Shown here piece by piece: positions 28,501 to 37,219 of a DNA stretch of 64,000 nt (position 1 is its first letter; every line of letters begins with the position of its first letter). The notes beneath the pieces are model-generated. The model searched no databases and was not told the origin of the DNA. It saw only the letters and a list, made by a program, of their open reading frames with translations. This DNA comes from Sulfurovum sp. AR (GTDB lineage: Bacteria; Campylobacterota; Campylobacteria; Campylobacterales; Sulfurovaceae): assembly GCF_000296775.1 (NCBI RefSeq), contig NZ_AJLE01000001.1, positions 1 through 64,000 of the forward strand. Direction: 5' to 3'. Position numbers and translations under genes: made by a program.

Positions 28501-29134
28501 TCTAGGTTTCTATGTTTCAGGTCACCCACTGGATAAATACCGTGAAACACTGGATGAGATCAGCTACACACTTAGTTCAGAGATAGATGATCTCGCGGAT
28601 GGATCACAGGCAATGTTCATAGGTAAAATCGAAGAAATTACAGAGAAGATAAGTAAAAAAGGTAACAAGTTCGGTATCGCCAATATCATGGATTTACACG
28701 GTAACATTGAATTGATGCTCTTTGAAAACCGTCTTAAAGAACTGGAAGAAGATTTTGATCTTAGCAAACCCATTGCTTTTAAAGTAAAGATCACGAAAGA
28801 CGGTGACTTTACTCGTATGAATATATTGAAAATCTCAAGTATGAAAGATGCGAAGAAAACGAAAGTCAAAGTAGAAAAAGAGGTTAAACATGTAGAAGAG
28901 CCTGTTCAACCCCCACTTATTCTTTCCATTAATCTCATGCCTGATGCAAAGATCGTTGAAGAACTGATGTGTCTGGTCGATAAATACCCTGGAAAACGAC
29001 CATTGGAACTTCATATCAAGTCTAAACTTGCAGATGTAGTGATAGAATCTAAAATGAAAGTGAGCGAACTGATTATGGAAGAGGCGAAAGAGCTTGGTAT
29101 CTATCCTGAAGAAGCTTTAGAAATTATAGGCTAG
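25565..29134 (+). CDS. dnaE: DNA polymerase III subunit alpha
   Basis: Replicative polymerase catalytic subunit. The 1189-residue protein starts with a PHP domain (FTHLHLHTEYSLLDG near residue 10, TDHGNMFG near 52). The C-family polymerase core follows, with GPGRGSAAGS near 392 and the catalytic aspartates in MPDIDMDF near 433. Then come the finger/thumb regions, a helix-hairpin-helix region and an OB fold near 1000-1080 (MFIGKIEEITEKISKKGNKF). I take ATG 25565 because AAAGG precedes it and an upstream in-frame ATG falls in the promoter. No intein or frameshift seen. Confidence 0.97.
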   Translation: MSEEPKAKPQFTHLHLHTEYSLLDGANKIKALAKKIKEQGMTSVAMTDHGNMFGTIDFYNTMRNEGIKPIIGMEAYVHNQEDLGDKSIRQRFHLCLYAKNEVGYKNLMYLSSRAYIDGFYYYPRINWDLLKENSEGLICSSACLQGEVNWHMNLSERNVKFGAKGYEEAKKVALKYKDVFGDDFYLELMRHGIGDQHRIDKQIIQLSQETGIKIVATNDTHYTEQKDADAHEAFMCIAMNKLYDDPNRLRHSVHEFYVKSPEQMAELFADIPEAIEHTQEIADKCNLEIKLGDPTPPNFKFARERAEAIGLVLPEPDKEYSLENDKVLFIEESRRGLERRLEIVPAEKHQEYRDRLQVEIDIINNMKFPGYMLIVWDFVDAAKQMGIPVGPGRGSAAGSLVAYSLKITDIDPMPYGLLFERFLNPERISMPDIDMDFCQARRQEILDYVVEKYGRVNVAQIITFGKLLAKGVIRDVARVLDMPYSKADAMAKLIPDELGIDLKNSYEKEPKIKELLESDPQAKRTWEYALALEGLNRNAGTHAAGVVISNEPLWQKTPLFKPTGLDTLATQYSGKYVEDVDLIKFDFLGLKTLTVIEEALKLVEKRHGKRINFVEENIEDKEVYDYISTGETLGLFQIESAGMQDLAKKLKPNGFEDVIAMLALYRPGPMESGMLDDFVERKHGRAEITYSFPELEPILKPTYGVIVYQEQVMQIVQTIGGFSLGGADLVRRAMGKKIKEEMDKLKGQFADGAEKKGFDREKAADLFDLIVKFAGYGFNKSHSAAYAMITFYTSYLKHYYPTEFMAAILTLEKNNTDKVVKYVDELKRMGIKLLPPDINRSGLVFEARKVDGDEVVMFGMGAIKGAGDIAINTMLKAREEGEFKDFSDFVSRIDSSKVNKKVIESLIKAGALDSFGYSRKAMLSQIEEIIESAKKAGDAKKQAVGSLFGEGAEMTAVTLELSHMTEFEPMEILEMEKESLGFYVSGHPLDKYRETLDEISYTLSSEIDDLADGSQAMFIGKIEEITEKISKKGNKFGIANIMDLHGNIELMLFENRLKELEEDFDLSKPIAFKVKITKDGDFTRMNILKISSMKDAKKTKVKVEKEVKHVEEPVQPPLILSINLMPDAKIVEELMCLVDKYPGKRPLELHIKSKLADVVIESKMKVSELIMEEAKELGIYPEEALEIIG

Positions 29135-29174
29135 GGTACCCAACAGTTTTAATCTTGTTTTTATTACTATGTAT

Positions 29175-29180
29175 TATAAT
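29175..29180 (+). promoter_or_regulatory. -10 box of the DUF302-like gene
   Basis: TATAAT at 29175-29180, 36 bases before the ATG; GAAAGGAG is the ribosome site. Confidence 0.55.
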
Positions 29181-29215
29181 AAGTACTTATTCATACTAAA
29201 GCGAAAGGAGAACAA

Positions 29216-29821
29216 ATGAAATTTATTAAAGGTTTGTTTACATTTGTAGGCGCAGTTGTTGTAATTGGTTTTATTTTCGCATTTGTGAAGTTTGATCTTG
29301 GTACAAGGATCGGGCAGGTAAGTAAGCTTGATCCTCAGGCATTGCCGGAGTACATGAAAATGTTTGATAAAGTACTCACTACAGGTGATCCGGCTAAAGG
29401 GATGATCCGTAAGGTAAAAATGGTCATACCCGAAGGTATGACCAAACAAGAAGCATTTGAGAATGCTTTAGAGATCATGGATGAAACTGCAAGTGAGTTT
29501 GGTATGGCATTGGTAGATAGTAAAACGATGCCTAGACATGGGAAGTTGTTTAAAGACGGTGGACTTCTGACACATATCCGTTCCTATTGTTCTCCTTATA
29601 TCGCAGATATATTCTTAGGACACTCTGCAGAGTTTATTGGTTTTATGCCATGTAGAATAGGTTTCGTTGAAGAGCCAAACGGAGACATCTATATCTATAC
29701 AATGAGTATGGAACTGATGATCAATGGTGGTCATGTATTAGAACCTAAACTGCTTGAACTTGCAAATGAGGTAAGAACAGGTATGTATACGATGATGGAA
29801 AATGCTGCAGCTGGAGAATGA
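29216..29821 (+). CDS. Membrane-anchored DUF302-like protein
   Basis: The 201-residue protein has an N-terminal membrane segment (about 7-25) and then a soluble domain. The region GHSAEFIGFMPCRIGFVEEP and YIYTMSMEL (about 140-168) resembles DUF302, a small beta-alpha domain common in sulfur-oxidising bacteria. Two cysteines (CSPY near 122, PCRIG near 144) are present. Strong ribosome site. Function unknown; probably faces the periplasm as a membrane-anchored domain. Confidence 0.65.
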   Translation: MKFIKGLFTFVGAVVVIGFIFAFVKFDLGTRIGQVSKLDPQALPEYMKMFDKVLTTGDPAKGMIRKVKMVIPEGMTKQEAFENALEIMDETASEFGMALVDSKTMPRHGKLFKDGGLLTHIRSYCSPYIADIFLGHSAEFIGFMPCRIGFVEEPNGDIYIYTMSMELMINGGHVLEPKLLELANEVRTGMYTMMENAAAGE

Positions 29822-29887
29822 TCTCCTCTTTTCATGAATACTTGCATCATTAGGGGTAGAATGTAGGTATTTCTCTTTGTTTTATAG

Positions 29888-29905
29888 GCTGATATAATGA
29901 TCAGC
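29888..29905 (+). promoter_or_regulatory. Inverted repeat over the -10 box of the next gene
   Basis: GCTGAT 29888-29893 and ATCAGC 29900-29905 flank and overlap the TATAAT at 29893-29898, so a dimeric regulator bound here would block the promoter. Confidence 0.4.
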
Positions 29906-29928
29906 TAAACTACCCAACCAGGAGTTGT

Positions 29929-30375
29929 ATGTCCACTTTAGAAGATGAAAAAGCATTTATGCTCTTAGAACAAGCTGTCTATAGGGCTCAGGAGTCACTC
30001 GAAAAGACAAAGCACTTTCAACCCTTCTTGATGTTACTAAATGATGCGGGAGAGGTTGAACTTTTCGAAAATGATGTAAAAGAGACTTCGGAAAGTTATG
30101 CTTTATTGGAAGGTACATTAAAGCAACGCATCAGAGAGGGTGATATTGATGTGATGGTATTAGTGGTTGACACGATTATACCTGAAAATTTTGTTCAAGA
30201 TGTTCCAAGTGGCATACGATTACATTTAGAAGAAAAAAGCCAAGTAGATAAGAAGATCGCTGCAAGATTTCTCTATGTGCCTTATGAACTATGTAGAGTA
30301 GGTGATGGTGAAATGTTCGTGAAACTTCATAATCCGATACCGGTAGGTTTCCCTGCGGAGTACATTGTAAGCTAA
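29929..30375 (+). CDS. Hypothetical protein
   Basis: A 148-residue soluble protein with no signal peptide or membrane segment. It has a helical start (MLLEQAVYRAQESLEKTK) followed by alternating beta strands (FQPFLMLLND, VMVLVVDTII, RFLYVPYELC), suggesting a small alpha/beta fold. CAGGAG precedes the ATG. I do not recognise a family with confidence. Its promoter carries an inverted repeat over the -10, so it may be regulated. Confidence 0.7.
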   Translation: MSTLEDEKAFMLLEQAVYRAQESLEKTKHFQPFLMLLNDAGEVELFENDVKETSESYALLEGTLKQRIREGDIDVMVLVVDTIIPENFVQDVPSGIRLHLEEKSQVDKKIAARFLYVPYELCRVGDGEMFVKLHNPIPVGFPAEYIVS

Positions 30376-30506
30376 ATAGCTGTATAATTTGAGCCTAGAG
30401 TTTATTTTAATCCTATAAATGGCAAAATTTGTGTAGTATAGAAACAAATAAATAATATAACTTTTTCATAACACTTCATTTCAATCCAATAATACTAAAA
30501 TAGTGC

Positions 30507-30512
30507 TACAAT
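30507..30512 (+). promoter_or_regulatory. icd -10 box
   Basis: TACAAT at 30507-30512, 33 bases before the ATG; AAGGA is the ribosome site. Confidence 0.45.
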
Positions 30513-30545
30513 CTTTCCATTAATAATCAAACTAAGGAACATTTT

Positions 30546-32726
30546 ATGTCAAACTTACCAAAAATCATATGGTCAAAAATCGATGAGGCGCCGGCACTCG
30601 CTACGTATTCATTACTTCCAATCGTAAATGCTTTTACTAAAGAAGCAGGTGTTGAAGTTGTAGAAAGTGATATTTCACTTGCTGGAAGAGTACTTGCAGC
30701 TATGGGTCTTGCAGAAGATGAGTTGTCTAAACTAGGTGAAGTTGTACTTCAACCAGAGGGGAACGTGATCAAACTTCCAAACATTTCAGCTTCTGTTGGA
30801 CAGTTAAAAGATTGTATCGCTGAGCTTCAAGGTCAAGGATATGATATCCCTAACTACCCTGAAAATCCGGCAAATGATGAAGAAAAAGCAATCCAGGCAA
30901 AATACAGCGTATGTCTTGGTTCTGCAGTTAACCCGGTACTAAGAGAAGGAAACTCAGACAGAAGAGCAGCAAAAGCGGTAAAAAGATTTGCACAAAATAA
31001 CCCACACAGACTTAAGGCATATGCAGAAAATTCAAAAGCATATGTTGCGCATATGGGTGGAAAAGGTGACTTCTACGGACATGAAAAATCTGTAACATCA
31101 GCTAAAGACCAAAAAGTAACAATTGCACTTAACGGTAAAGAGTTAACTACAATTGATGCACTTGCTGGTGAAGTACTTGATGGTACATTCATGTCAGTTG
31201 CTGCACTTAGAGAGTTCTATAAAAAAACGATCCAAGATGCTAAAGAAGAAGGACTTATCTGGTCACTTCACTTGAAAGCAACGATGATGAAGATCTCTGA
31301 CCCGATTATGTTCGGTCACGCATTTGAGATATTCTTCGAAGATGTATTCGCTAAACATGCAGATACATTTGCCGAGCTTGGAGTGAACCCTAACCTTGGT
31401 ATGTCAGACCTTGAGAAAAAGATCGCTGGTCATGCAAAAGAAGCTGAGATCAAAGCTGATTTCCTAGCAGCTGTTGAATCAGATGCTCCAAAGATCGCAA
31501 TGGTTGATTCTGATAAAGGTGAAACTAACTTCAACGCATCGAATGATGTTATTATCGATGCTTCTATGCCAGTTGTGGTAAGAGAAGGTGGTAAGCAGTG
31601 GGATAGAAATGGTGACGCACTTGAGACTGTGGCTGTTATTCCAGATTCTACTTACGGAATGTTTCATGCAGAAATGCTGGCTGACTGTGTGAAAAATGGT
31701 CAATATGATGTATCTACAATGGGTACAATGCAAAATATCGGTCTTATGGCACAAAAAGCTGAAGAGTATGGTTCTCACCCAACGACATTTGAGCTTGCTG
31801 AAGCTGGTACTGTAACAGTCACTGGTGAAGATGGTGTACTTATGAGCTTCGAGTGTGAGGCTGGAGATATCTGGAGACTTGCTAGAACAAAAGATATACC
31901 AATTAGAGACTGGGTAAGATTGACTGTTGAAAGAACTAGAATCGAAGGGATCCCTGCAGTATTCTGGCTAGATGAAGCACGTGCACACGATGCTGAGCTT
32001 ATCAAAAAAGTAAACGAGTACCTTAAAGATCATGATACATCTGGTTTAGATATCAAGTTCATGAATGTAACGGATGCAACTAGATTCACAAACGAGAGAA
32101 TCAGAAGAGGTGAAAACACGATCGCTGTAACTGGTAACGTTCTTAGAGACCACTTAACTGATATGTACCCGATCTTAGAGCTTGGTACATCAGCTAAAAT
32201 GCTTTCTATCGTTCCATTGATCGCTGGTGGTGGACTGTTTGAAACGGGTGCAGGTGGATCAGCACCTAAGCACGTAGACCAATTCCTTGCTGAAGGTCAC
32301 TTAAGATGGGATTCATTGGGTGAGTTCTTGGCATTGGCTGAGTCACTAAGAATGATCGAGCAAAAACACCCAAATGCAAAACTTGCTGCATTGACTGCTG
32401 GTCTTGATGTTGCAAACCAAGGTTACCTTGATAACAACAAAGCACCAGGAAGAAAAGTAGGTCAGCCGGATAACAAAGCTTCTCACTTCTACTTGGCACA
32501 GTACTGGGCAAATGCATTGGCTAACTCAGGTGATGCAGAATTGGAAGCGAAGTTTACTTCTGTTGCAAATGCACTTAACGAAAAAGAAGAAGTGATCATT
32601 GCTGAACTTTTAGAAGTTGAAGGTAAGCCTCAAGATGTTGGTGGATATTTCCACCCGAATGATGAGTTGGCTGCGAAAGCGATGAGACCATCTGCTACAC
32701 TAAATGCGATTATTGACGCTATCTAA
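30546..32726 (+). CDS. icd: NADP-dependent isocitrate dehydrogenase, monomeric type
   Basis: Interconverts isocitrate and 2-oxoglutarate; in the reductive TCA cycle it works as a carboxylase. The 726-residue length and the N-terminal KIIWSKIDEAPALATYSLLP identify the large monomeric IDH family, unrelated in length to the 400-residue dimeric enzyme. Conserved segments include GSAVNPVLREGNSDRRAA near 118-135, TMMKISDPIMFGH near 243 and WLDEARAHD near 475. It heads a run of TCA genes (mdh, fumarases, sucCD). No decay seen. Confidence 0.95.
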   Translation: MSNLPKIIWSKIDEAPALATYSLLPIVNAFTKEAGVEVVESDISLAGRVLAAMGLAEDELSKLGEVVLQPEGNVIKLPNISASVGQLKDCIAELQGQGYDIPNYPENPANDEEKAIQAKYSVCLGSAVNPVLREGNSDRRAAKAVKRFAQNNPHRLKAYAENSKAYVAHMGGKGDFYGHEKSVTSAKDQKVTIALNGKELTTIDALAGEVLDGTFMSVAALREFYKKTIQDAKEEGLIWSLHLKATMMKISDPIMFGHAFEIFFEDVFAKHADTFAELGVNPNLGMSDLEKKIAGHAKEAEIKADFLAAVESDAPKIAMVDSDKGETNFNASNDVIIDASMPVVVREGGKQWDRNGDALETVAVIPDSTYGMFHAEMLADCVKNGQYDVSTMGTMQNIGLMAQKAEEYGSHPTTFELAEAGTVTVTGEDGVLMSFECEAGDIWRLARTKDIPIRDWVRLTVERTRIEGIPAVFWLDEARAHDAELIKKVNEYLKDHDTSGLDIKFMNVTDATRFTNERIRRGENTIAVTGNVLRDHLTDMYPILELGTSAKMLSIVPLIAGGGLFETGAGGSAPKHVDQFLAEGHLRWDSLGEFLALAESLRMIEQKHPNAKLAALTAGLDVANQGYLDNNKAPGRKVGQPDNKASHFYLAQYWANALANSGDAELEAKFTSVANALNEKEEVIIAELLEVEGKPQDVGGYFHPNDELAAKAMRPSATLNAIIDAI

Positions 32727-32742
32727 GTAGTTATCTATACAA

Positions 32743-32767
32743 GCATTGTACTTTTTTTGTACAATGC
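32743..32767. terminator. Hairpin after icd
   Basis: GCATTGTAC 32743-32751 pairs perfectly with GTACAATGC 32759-32767 around a T7 loop. No T-run follows on the plus strand, so termination efficiency is uncertain. Confidence 0.5.
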
Positions 32768-32789
32768 CTGTAACCAAAATAAAATAAAA

Positions 32790-32956
32790 TTGCGGTATTC
32801 TACGCATTCATCAGAACTATGTTCTGAACACTTCTTAATTATCTAGTGTAAAAAGATACTTTCGACACAGATGTGTCACTAAACGTAGGGTTGATGTAAA
32901 CCTCTTTTATCGCAAGGCATAATTGATAACAAAAGTTATGAGTTATGTTTTGCTCT
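32790..32956 (+). ncRNA. Candidate multi-stem structured RNA upstream of mdh
   Basis: Between icd and mdh the sequence forms a closed multi-branch fold. TTGCG 32790-32794 pairs with CGCAA 32911-32915, and CTACG 32800-32804 with CGTAG 32884-32888. Inside are TCAGAAC/GTTCTGA (32811-32817 with 32821-32827), ACACT/AGTGT (32828-32832 with 32845-32849) and GACAC/GTGTC (32864-32868 with 32873-32877). GGTT/AACC (32889-32892 with 32899-32902) sits in the 3' arm. A further hairpin follows: CATAA/TTATG (32918-32922, 32943-32947) enclosing ATAAC/GTTAT (32926-32930, 32935-32939). It could be an mdh leader or a stable RNA such as a 6S-type RNA. No family is recognised. Confidence 0.5.
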
Positions 32957-32991
32957 GGGGTCCCCTATAGTTCTCACTCAAAAGGATTGTA

Positions 32992-33945
32992 ATGGTAAAA
33001 AAAGGTAAAAAAGTAACAGTTATCGGTGCAGGAAATGTTGGAGCGACAGTTGCATTTATTTGTGCAATGAACGGTGTATGTCACCATCTTGTATTAAGAG
33101 ATAGAAATATTGAGATCGCTAAAGGTAAAGCATTGGATATGTCACAAGCAGCGAATGCAGCAAGATCACATACCATTGTATCTGTAGCTGAGGATGCTTC
33201 TGAAATTGCAGGATCAGATGTCGTTGTGATCACTGCCGGAAGTCCAAGGCTGCCAGGTATGAGTAGAGATGATCTGCTTATGATCAATGCAGAGATCACA
33301 AAAGAGGTAGTTGCAGATGTAAAAAAATATGCACCTGATTCAATCATCATTATGGTTTCAAATCCTCTTGATGTTATGACCTATGTTGCACTGAAAGAAT
33401 CAGGTTTCCCAAAAGAAAGAGTGGTTGGAATGGCAGGTATTTTGGACTCTGCTAGAATGGCGCACTTCATTTATGAAAAAATTGGTTACGGGGCAGGGCA
33501 GATACGTGCTTCAGTGATGGGTGGACATGGTGATGATATGGTTCCCCTACCTAAATTCTCTACGGTTGCTGGTGTACCGTTAACGGATATTTTATCTGAA
33601 AAAGAAATTTGTGAAGTAGTAGAAAGAACCAAGCATGGTGGGGCAGAGATCGTAGGTTATCTTAAAACAGGATCAGCATACTATGCACCGGCTAAATCTA
33701 CAGCGATCATGGTTGAAGCGATCTTAAAAGATACGAAACAGATCCACCCTTGTGCAGTCTATCTTGATGGTCACTACGGATACTCTGATGTTGTCTCAGG
33801 TGTGCCTGTTGCCCTTGGTGCAAATGGCGTTGAAAAACTTTTTGAAATGACATTGAATGATGATCAAAAAGAGAGATTTGCAAAAAGTGTTGGCTCTGTG
33901 AAAAGTATGATCGATGTACTTAAAGAGAAGAAATTTTTTGACTAA
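32992..33945 (+). CDS. mdh: Malate dehydrogenase
   Basis: Interconverts malate and oxaloacetate with NAD(H). The 317-residue protein is of the LDH-like type: Rossmann GAGNVGA at residues 12-18, [14 protein letters not shown] near 83 (an arginine of the substrate loop), SNPLDVMT near 122 and the catalytic [10 protein letters not shown] near 176. AAAGGA precedes the ATG. The fumarase alpha gene follows by 13 bases, so the two are probably co-transcribed. Confidence 0.95.
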   Translation: MVKKGKKVTVIGAGNVGATVAFICAMNGVCHHLVLRDRNIEIAKGKALDMSQAANAARSHTIVSVAEDASEIAGSDVVVITAGSPRLPGMSRDDLLMINAEITKEVVADVKKYAPDSIIIMVSNPLDVMTYVALKESGFPKERVVGMAGILDSARMAHFIYEKIGYGAGQIRASVMGGHGDDMVPLPKFSTVAGVPLTDILSEKEICEVVERTKHGGAEIVGYLKTGSAYYAPAKSTAIMVEAILKDTKQIHPCAVYLDGHYGYSDVVSGVPVALGANGVEKLFEMTLNDDQKERFAKSVGSVKSMIDVLKEKKFFD

Positions 33946-33958
33946 AGGCTAATGATAG

Positions 33959-34810
33959 ATGAGAGAAATTGAATTTGATGTTGTTGTAAAAGCGGTAAAA
34001 GATATGATCATGCATTGTGGTACGGACCTGCCACAAGATACGTATGATGCACTCAAAGCTGCTATGGAGGCTGAAAAGTCACCGGTAAGTAAAGAGGTGA
34101 TACGCCAAATACTTGAAAATGCCAACATCGCGAAAGATGAGAAGAGACCACTTTGTCAAGATACAGGTTTAGCAGTCTTCTTTGTAAAGGTTGGTGAGGA
34201 TGTACGTATTAAGGGTGGTCTTCTGAGAGATGCCATTAATAAAGGAACAGAAGAGGGTTACACAGAGGGGTACTTAAGAGCCTCAACATGTGAGCCGTTC
34301 AGCCGTTTAAATCTGAAAGATACGGTAGGATATAACCTTCCGGCTATTATCCATTTTGATATCGTTTCGGGAGATAAGATCGACATTGAATACGCTGCAA
34401 AAGGTGGTGGTTCAGAGAATGTTTCTCGTGCAAAAGTTCTACCTCCTGCAGCGGGGAAAGATGGTGTAGTCGAGTTTGTAAAAGAGGTGATCTCTGATGC
34501 AGGTGGAAACCCGTGTCCTCCTATCACTGTAGGTGTCGGGATCGGTGGAACCTTTGAAAGAGCAGTGATTTCATCTAAACATGCACTGTTTAGAGATCTT
34601 GAGACAACACACGAAGACCCGGAAATGGCTGAACTTGAAGAACGAATTTTGACTGAGATCAATAATCTTGGTATCGGTGCCATGGGTATGGGTGGAACAA
34701 AGACGGCGTTGGCTGTGCATATAGAATCCAACCCTTGTCACATTGCATCACTTCCTGTCTCTGTCAATGTTCAGTGTCACTCATCGAGACATACACACAT
34801 CACGATATAA
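33959..34810 (+). CDS. Fumarate hydratase class I, alpha subunit (two-subunit type)
   Basis: Fe-S hydratase subunit for fumarate/malate (related to the alpha subunit of L(+)-tartrate dehydratase). The 283-residue protein carries cysteines that fit the 4Fe-4S ligand spacing of class I fumarases: Cys66 in PLCQDTG, Cys186 in GGNPCPP and Cys273 in VQCHSSRH. It is followed nine bases later by the beta subunit and preceded by mdh. Fumarase is preferred over tartrate dehydratase because of the TCA context. Oxygen-sensitive in known relatives. Confidence 0.92.
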   Translation: MREIEFDVVVKAVKDMIMHCGTDLPQDTYDALKAAMEAEKSPVSKEVIRQILENANIAKDEKRPLCQDTGLAVFFVKVGEDVRIKGGLLRDAINKGTEEGYTEGYLRASTCEPFSRLNLKDTVGYNLPAIIHFDIVSGDKIDIEYAAKGGGSENVSRAKVLPPAAGKDGVVEFVKEVISDAGGNPCPPITVGVGIGGTFERAVISSKHALFRDLETTHEDPEMAELEERILTEINNLGIGAMGMGGTKTALAVHIESNPCHIASLPVSVNVQCHSSRHTHITI

Positions 34811-34819
34811 GGGGAAGGA

Positions 34820-35377
34820 ATGGCTACTTATACTTTAACAACACCACTGACTTCTGAAGATACAAAAAAACTTGTTGCTGGAGATACTGTTTTATTGAAC
34901 GGTACTATTTATACGGCAAGAGATGCTGCACATAAGAGACTGGTAGAACTGATCGAAGCAGGTGAAGAACTTCCGTTCGATTTAGAAGGTTCTGTGATCT
35001 ATTTTGTTGGACCAACACCTCCTAAACCAGGTGACCCGATCGGTAGTGCAGGTCCAACGACTTCTTACAGAATGGACACCTATTCCCCGACGATGTTAAA
35101 ACATGGTTCAAAAGGGATGATAGGAAAAGGTAAAAGAAATCAAGCTGTGAAAGATGCCTGTGTTGAATATGACGGTATCTATTTTGGTGCTACAGGTGGT
35201 GCTGGTGCATTACTCGGTAAACAAATCCGTTCAGCAGAAGTCATCGCGTATCCTGAACTTGGCCCGGAGGCTGTAAGAAAGATCACTGTGGAAGATTTCC
35301 CTGTTACTGTTGTCAATGATACCAAAGGGAATGATATTTATCAGATGGGTCGTGCACAGTACGAGGTCAAGGGCTAA
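34820..35377 (+). CDS. Fumarate hydratase class I, beta subunit
   Basis: Partner of the alpha subunit; supplies substrate-binding residues of the active site. The 185-residue protein shows LNGTIYTARDAAHKR near residue 26, PKPGDPIGSAGPTTSYRMD near 70 and GKGKRNQAV near 100, all typical of the C-terminal part of class I fumarases. GGGGAAGGA precedes the ATG. Its stop codon lies inside the first unit of a tandem hairpin repeat (35371 onward). Confidence 0.92.
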   Translation: MATYTLTTPLTSEDTKKLVAGDTVLLNGTIYTARDAAHKRLVELIEAGEELPFDLEGSVIYFVGPTPPKPGDPIGSAGPTTSYRMDTYSPTMLKHGSKGMIGKGKRNQAVKDACVEYDGIYFGATGGAGALLGKQIRSAEVIAYPELGPEAVRKITVEDFPVTVVNDTKGNDIYQMGRAQYEVKG

Positions 35378-35466
35378 AGTCCAGTACAAGCGAGGGACTA
35401 AATTCCGAGTCGTATAAGGATTAAAATCCAATGCATGTGAAGGGCTAAACCCTGAATCGTATAACG
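35371..35466. repeat. Four tandem 23-24 base units with mini-hairpins
   Basis: Units begin at 35371, 35395, 35418 and 35442 with GGGCTAAAGTCC, GGACTAAATTCC, GGATTAAAATCC and GGGCTAAACCCT, each followed by a diverged 11-12 base spacer (units 2 and 4 share a TCGTATAA ending). Each unit has a GG..CTAAA..CC form able to fold as a mini-hairpin. The array starts inside the stop codon region of the fumarase beta gene and ends before the hairpin at 35490. Confidence 0.7.
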
Positions 35467-35489
35467 CTTAAGAAACAAACTTCAAATTC

Positions 35490-35521
35490 CCAGCACTGTA
35501 TTGAACGCTATACAGTGTTGG
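35490..35521. terminator. Hairpin after the class I fumarase operon
   Basis: CCAGCACTGTAT 35490-35501 pairs with ATACAGTGTTGG 35510-35521 (one G-T pair) around an 8-nt loop. T-rich sequence begins about 27 bases later, so it is a likely but not classical terminator. Confidence 0.55.
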
Positions 35522-35632
35522 ACACTCACCAGCATACTACTATTCACTTTTTTTAATTTTTTTATCCTAGCAATATTTCATTAACCCAAATAGTGTACTA
35601 TAGTTAATAATGATTACGGGAAAGGATCACTT

Positions 35633-37030
35633 ATGGATTATAGAATCGAAAAGGACACAATGGGAGAGATGCAGGTTCCTGCTGACAAATACTGGGGTGC
35701 ACAGACACAAAGGTCATTACATAATTTTGAGATAGGCAATGAAAAAATGCCGATTGAAGTAGTCTATGGCTTTGCGAATCTAAAAAAAGCCTGTGCTTTG
35801 GTCAATCACTCTTTGGGACGTCTCAATGATGAAAAAACAAAAGCGATAGCGGAAGCATGTGATATGGTCCTTTCGGGTGCACTGGATGACAACTTTCCAC
35901 TGGTAGTATGGCAAACAGGTTCAGGCACCCAGTCGAACATGAATATGAATGAAGTCGTTGCAAATAAAGCAACAGAGATCCTGGGTGGAGATTTTACACA
36001 AGAAAATCTGGTGCATCCCAATGATGATGTGAACAAAGGACAGAGTTCAAACGATACCTATCCCACGGCCATGCGTATCGCCGAAGTTGTAGCGGTCACA
36101 GATTCACTTATCCCTGCAGTCATCCAATTGAAACATACACTGGAAGAAAAATCGAAAACCTTTTCTGATGTGGTGAAGATAGGGAGAACACACCTTCAAG
36201 ATGCAACACCACTGACACTGGGCCAAGAACTATCCGGGTATGTAGCGATGTTAGAGACAAATCTCAAGCAGATCAATGATGCACTTGTCTACTGTAAAGA
36301 GGTGGCAATCGGTGGTACGGCTGTAGGGACGGGTCTGAATGCACACCCAGAGTTTTCACAAAGGGTCGTGGTACAGTTGAACCAGTTTATGGCAAAAAAT
36401 TATGGATTTGTTTCTCAGCCGAATAAGTTTCATGCCCTTACCGGCCATGATGCTGAAGTCGTGCTCAGTGGTGCACTGAAAGCACTGGCTGCAAACTTAA
36501 TGAAAATAGCCAATGATATACGATGGTTGGCATCAGGTCCCAGATGTGGTTTAGGTGAGATCGAAATACCAGCGAATGAACCGGGATCTTCTATCATGCC
36601 TGGCAAAGTCAATCCTACACAGGCAGAAGCAATGACAATGGTTGCAGTGCAAGTGATGGGTAATGACACGGCAGTAGGGATCGCTGCATCTCAAGGGAAC
36701 TTTGAACTCAATGTATTCAAGCCCGTCATTGCCTATAATGTCTTGCAATCTATTAGACTTCTCTCTGATACCCTAAGAAGTTTTGACAGCAATTGTGCAG
36801 TAGGCATCAAGCCGATCAGAGAAAATATCGACAAATTTTTAAATGATTCATTGATGTTAGTGACGGCATTGAATCCTCATATCGGGTATGAAAATGCAGC
36901 AAAAATCGCAAAGCAGGCACATGCAAATGGTACAACACTGAAAGAAGAAGCTGTAGCACTTGGGTTGATGTCTGCAGAAGAGTTTGATAAAAATGTGAAG
37001 CCCGAAGAGATGATTTCACCCAAAGCATAA
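35633..37030 (+). CDS. fumC: Fumarate hydratase class II
   Basis: Oxygen-stable fumarase without an Fe-S cluster. The 465-residue protein has [13 protein letters not shown] near residue 96, which distinguishes fumarase from aspartase (GAGTS form), [15 protein letters not shown] near 128 and the catalytic loop [13 protein letters not shown] near 317. It has its own promoter (TATAGT 35599-35604) and lies just downstream of the class I fumarase genes, so this organism carries both types side by side. Confidence 0.95.
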   Translation: MDYRIEKDTMGEMQVPADKYWGAQTQRSLHNFEIGNEKMPIEVVYGFANLKKACALVNHSLGRLNDEKTKAIAEACDMVLSGALDDNFPLVVWQTGSGTQSNMNMNEVVANKATEILGGDFTQENLVHPNDDVNKGQSSNDTYPTAMRIAEVVAVTDSLIPAVIQLKHTLEEKSKTFSDVVKIGRTHLQDATPLTLGQELSGYVAMLETNLKQINDALVYCKEVAIGGTAVGTGLNAHPEFSQRVVVQLNQFMAKNYGFVSQPNKFHALTGHDAEVVLSGALKALAANLMKIANDIRWLASGPRCGLGEIEIPANEPGSSIMPGKVNPTQAEAMTMVAVQVMGNDTAVGIAASQGNFELNVFKPVIAYNVLQSIRLLSDTLRSFDSNCAVGIKPIRENIDKFLNDSLMLVTALNPHIGYENAAKIAKQAHANGTTLKEEAVALGLMSAEEFDKNVKPEEMISPKA

Positions 37031-37040
37031 TTTTTTATCG

Positions 37041-37060
37041 CCCTTTTGTTACCAAAAGGG
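37041..37060. terminator. Hairpin after fumC
   Basis: CCCTTTTG 37041-37048 pairs perfectly with CAAAAGGG 37053-37060 around TTAC. No T-run follows. Confidence 0.5.
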
Positions 37061-37219
37061 ACAATATAGCTTCTACACTATAAAATCTAACACAATATTA
37101 CCAACTTAAATGTGTAAATACATAACAGTTTTTTAAAATCACTATCTTTTATAGGCAAATTAATCAAACCTTATTCTCTTTCATCGTATAGTAATGCAAT
37201 TTTATTAAAAGGAGTACAC

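Noticed and set aside
32790-32956. The mdh leader as a known TPP or other common riboswitch
   Set aside because: Conserved cores of those families (for example CTGAGA of TPP) are absent.
35633-37030. Aspartate ammonia-lyase instead of FumC
   Set aside because: The [13 protein letters not shown] motif and [11 protein letters not shown] are the fumarase forms.
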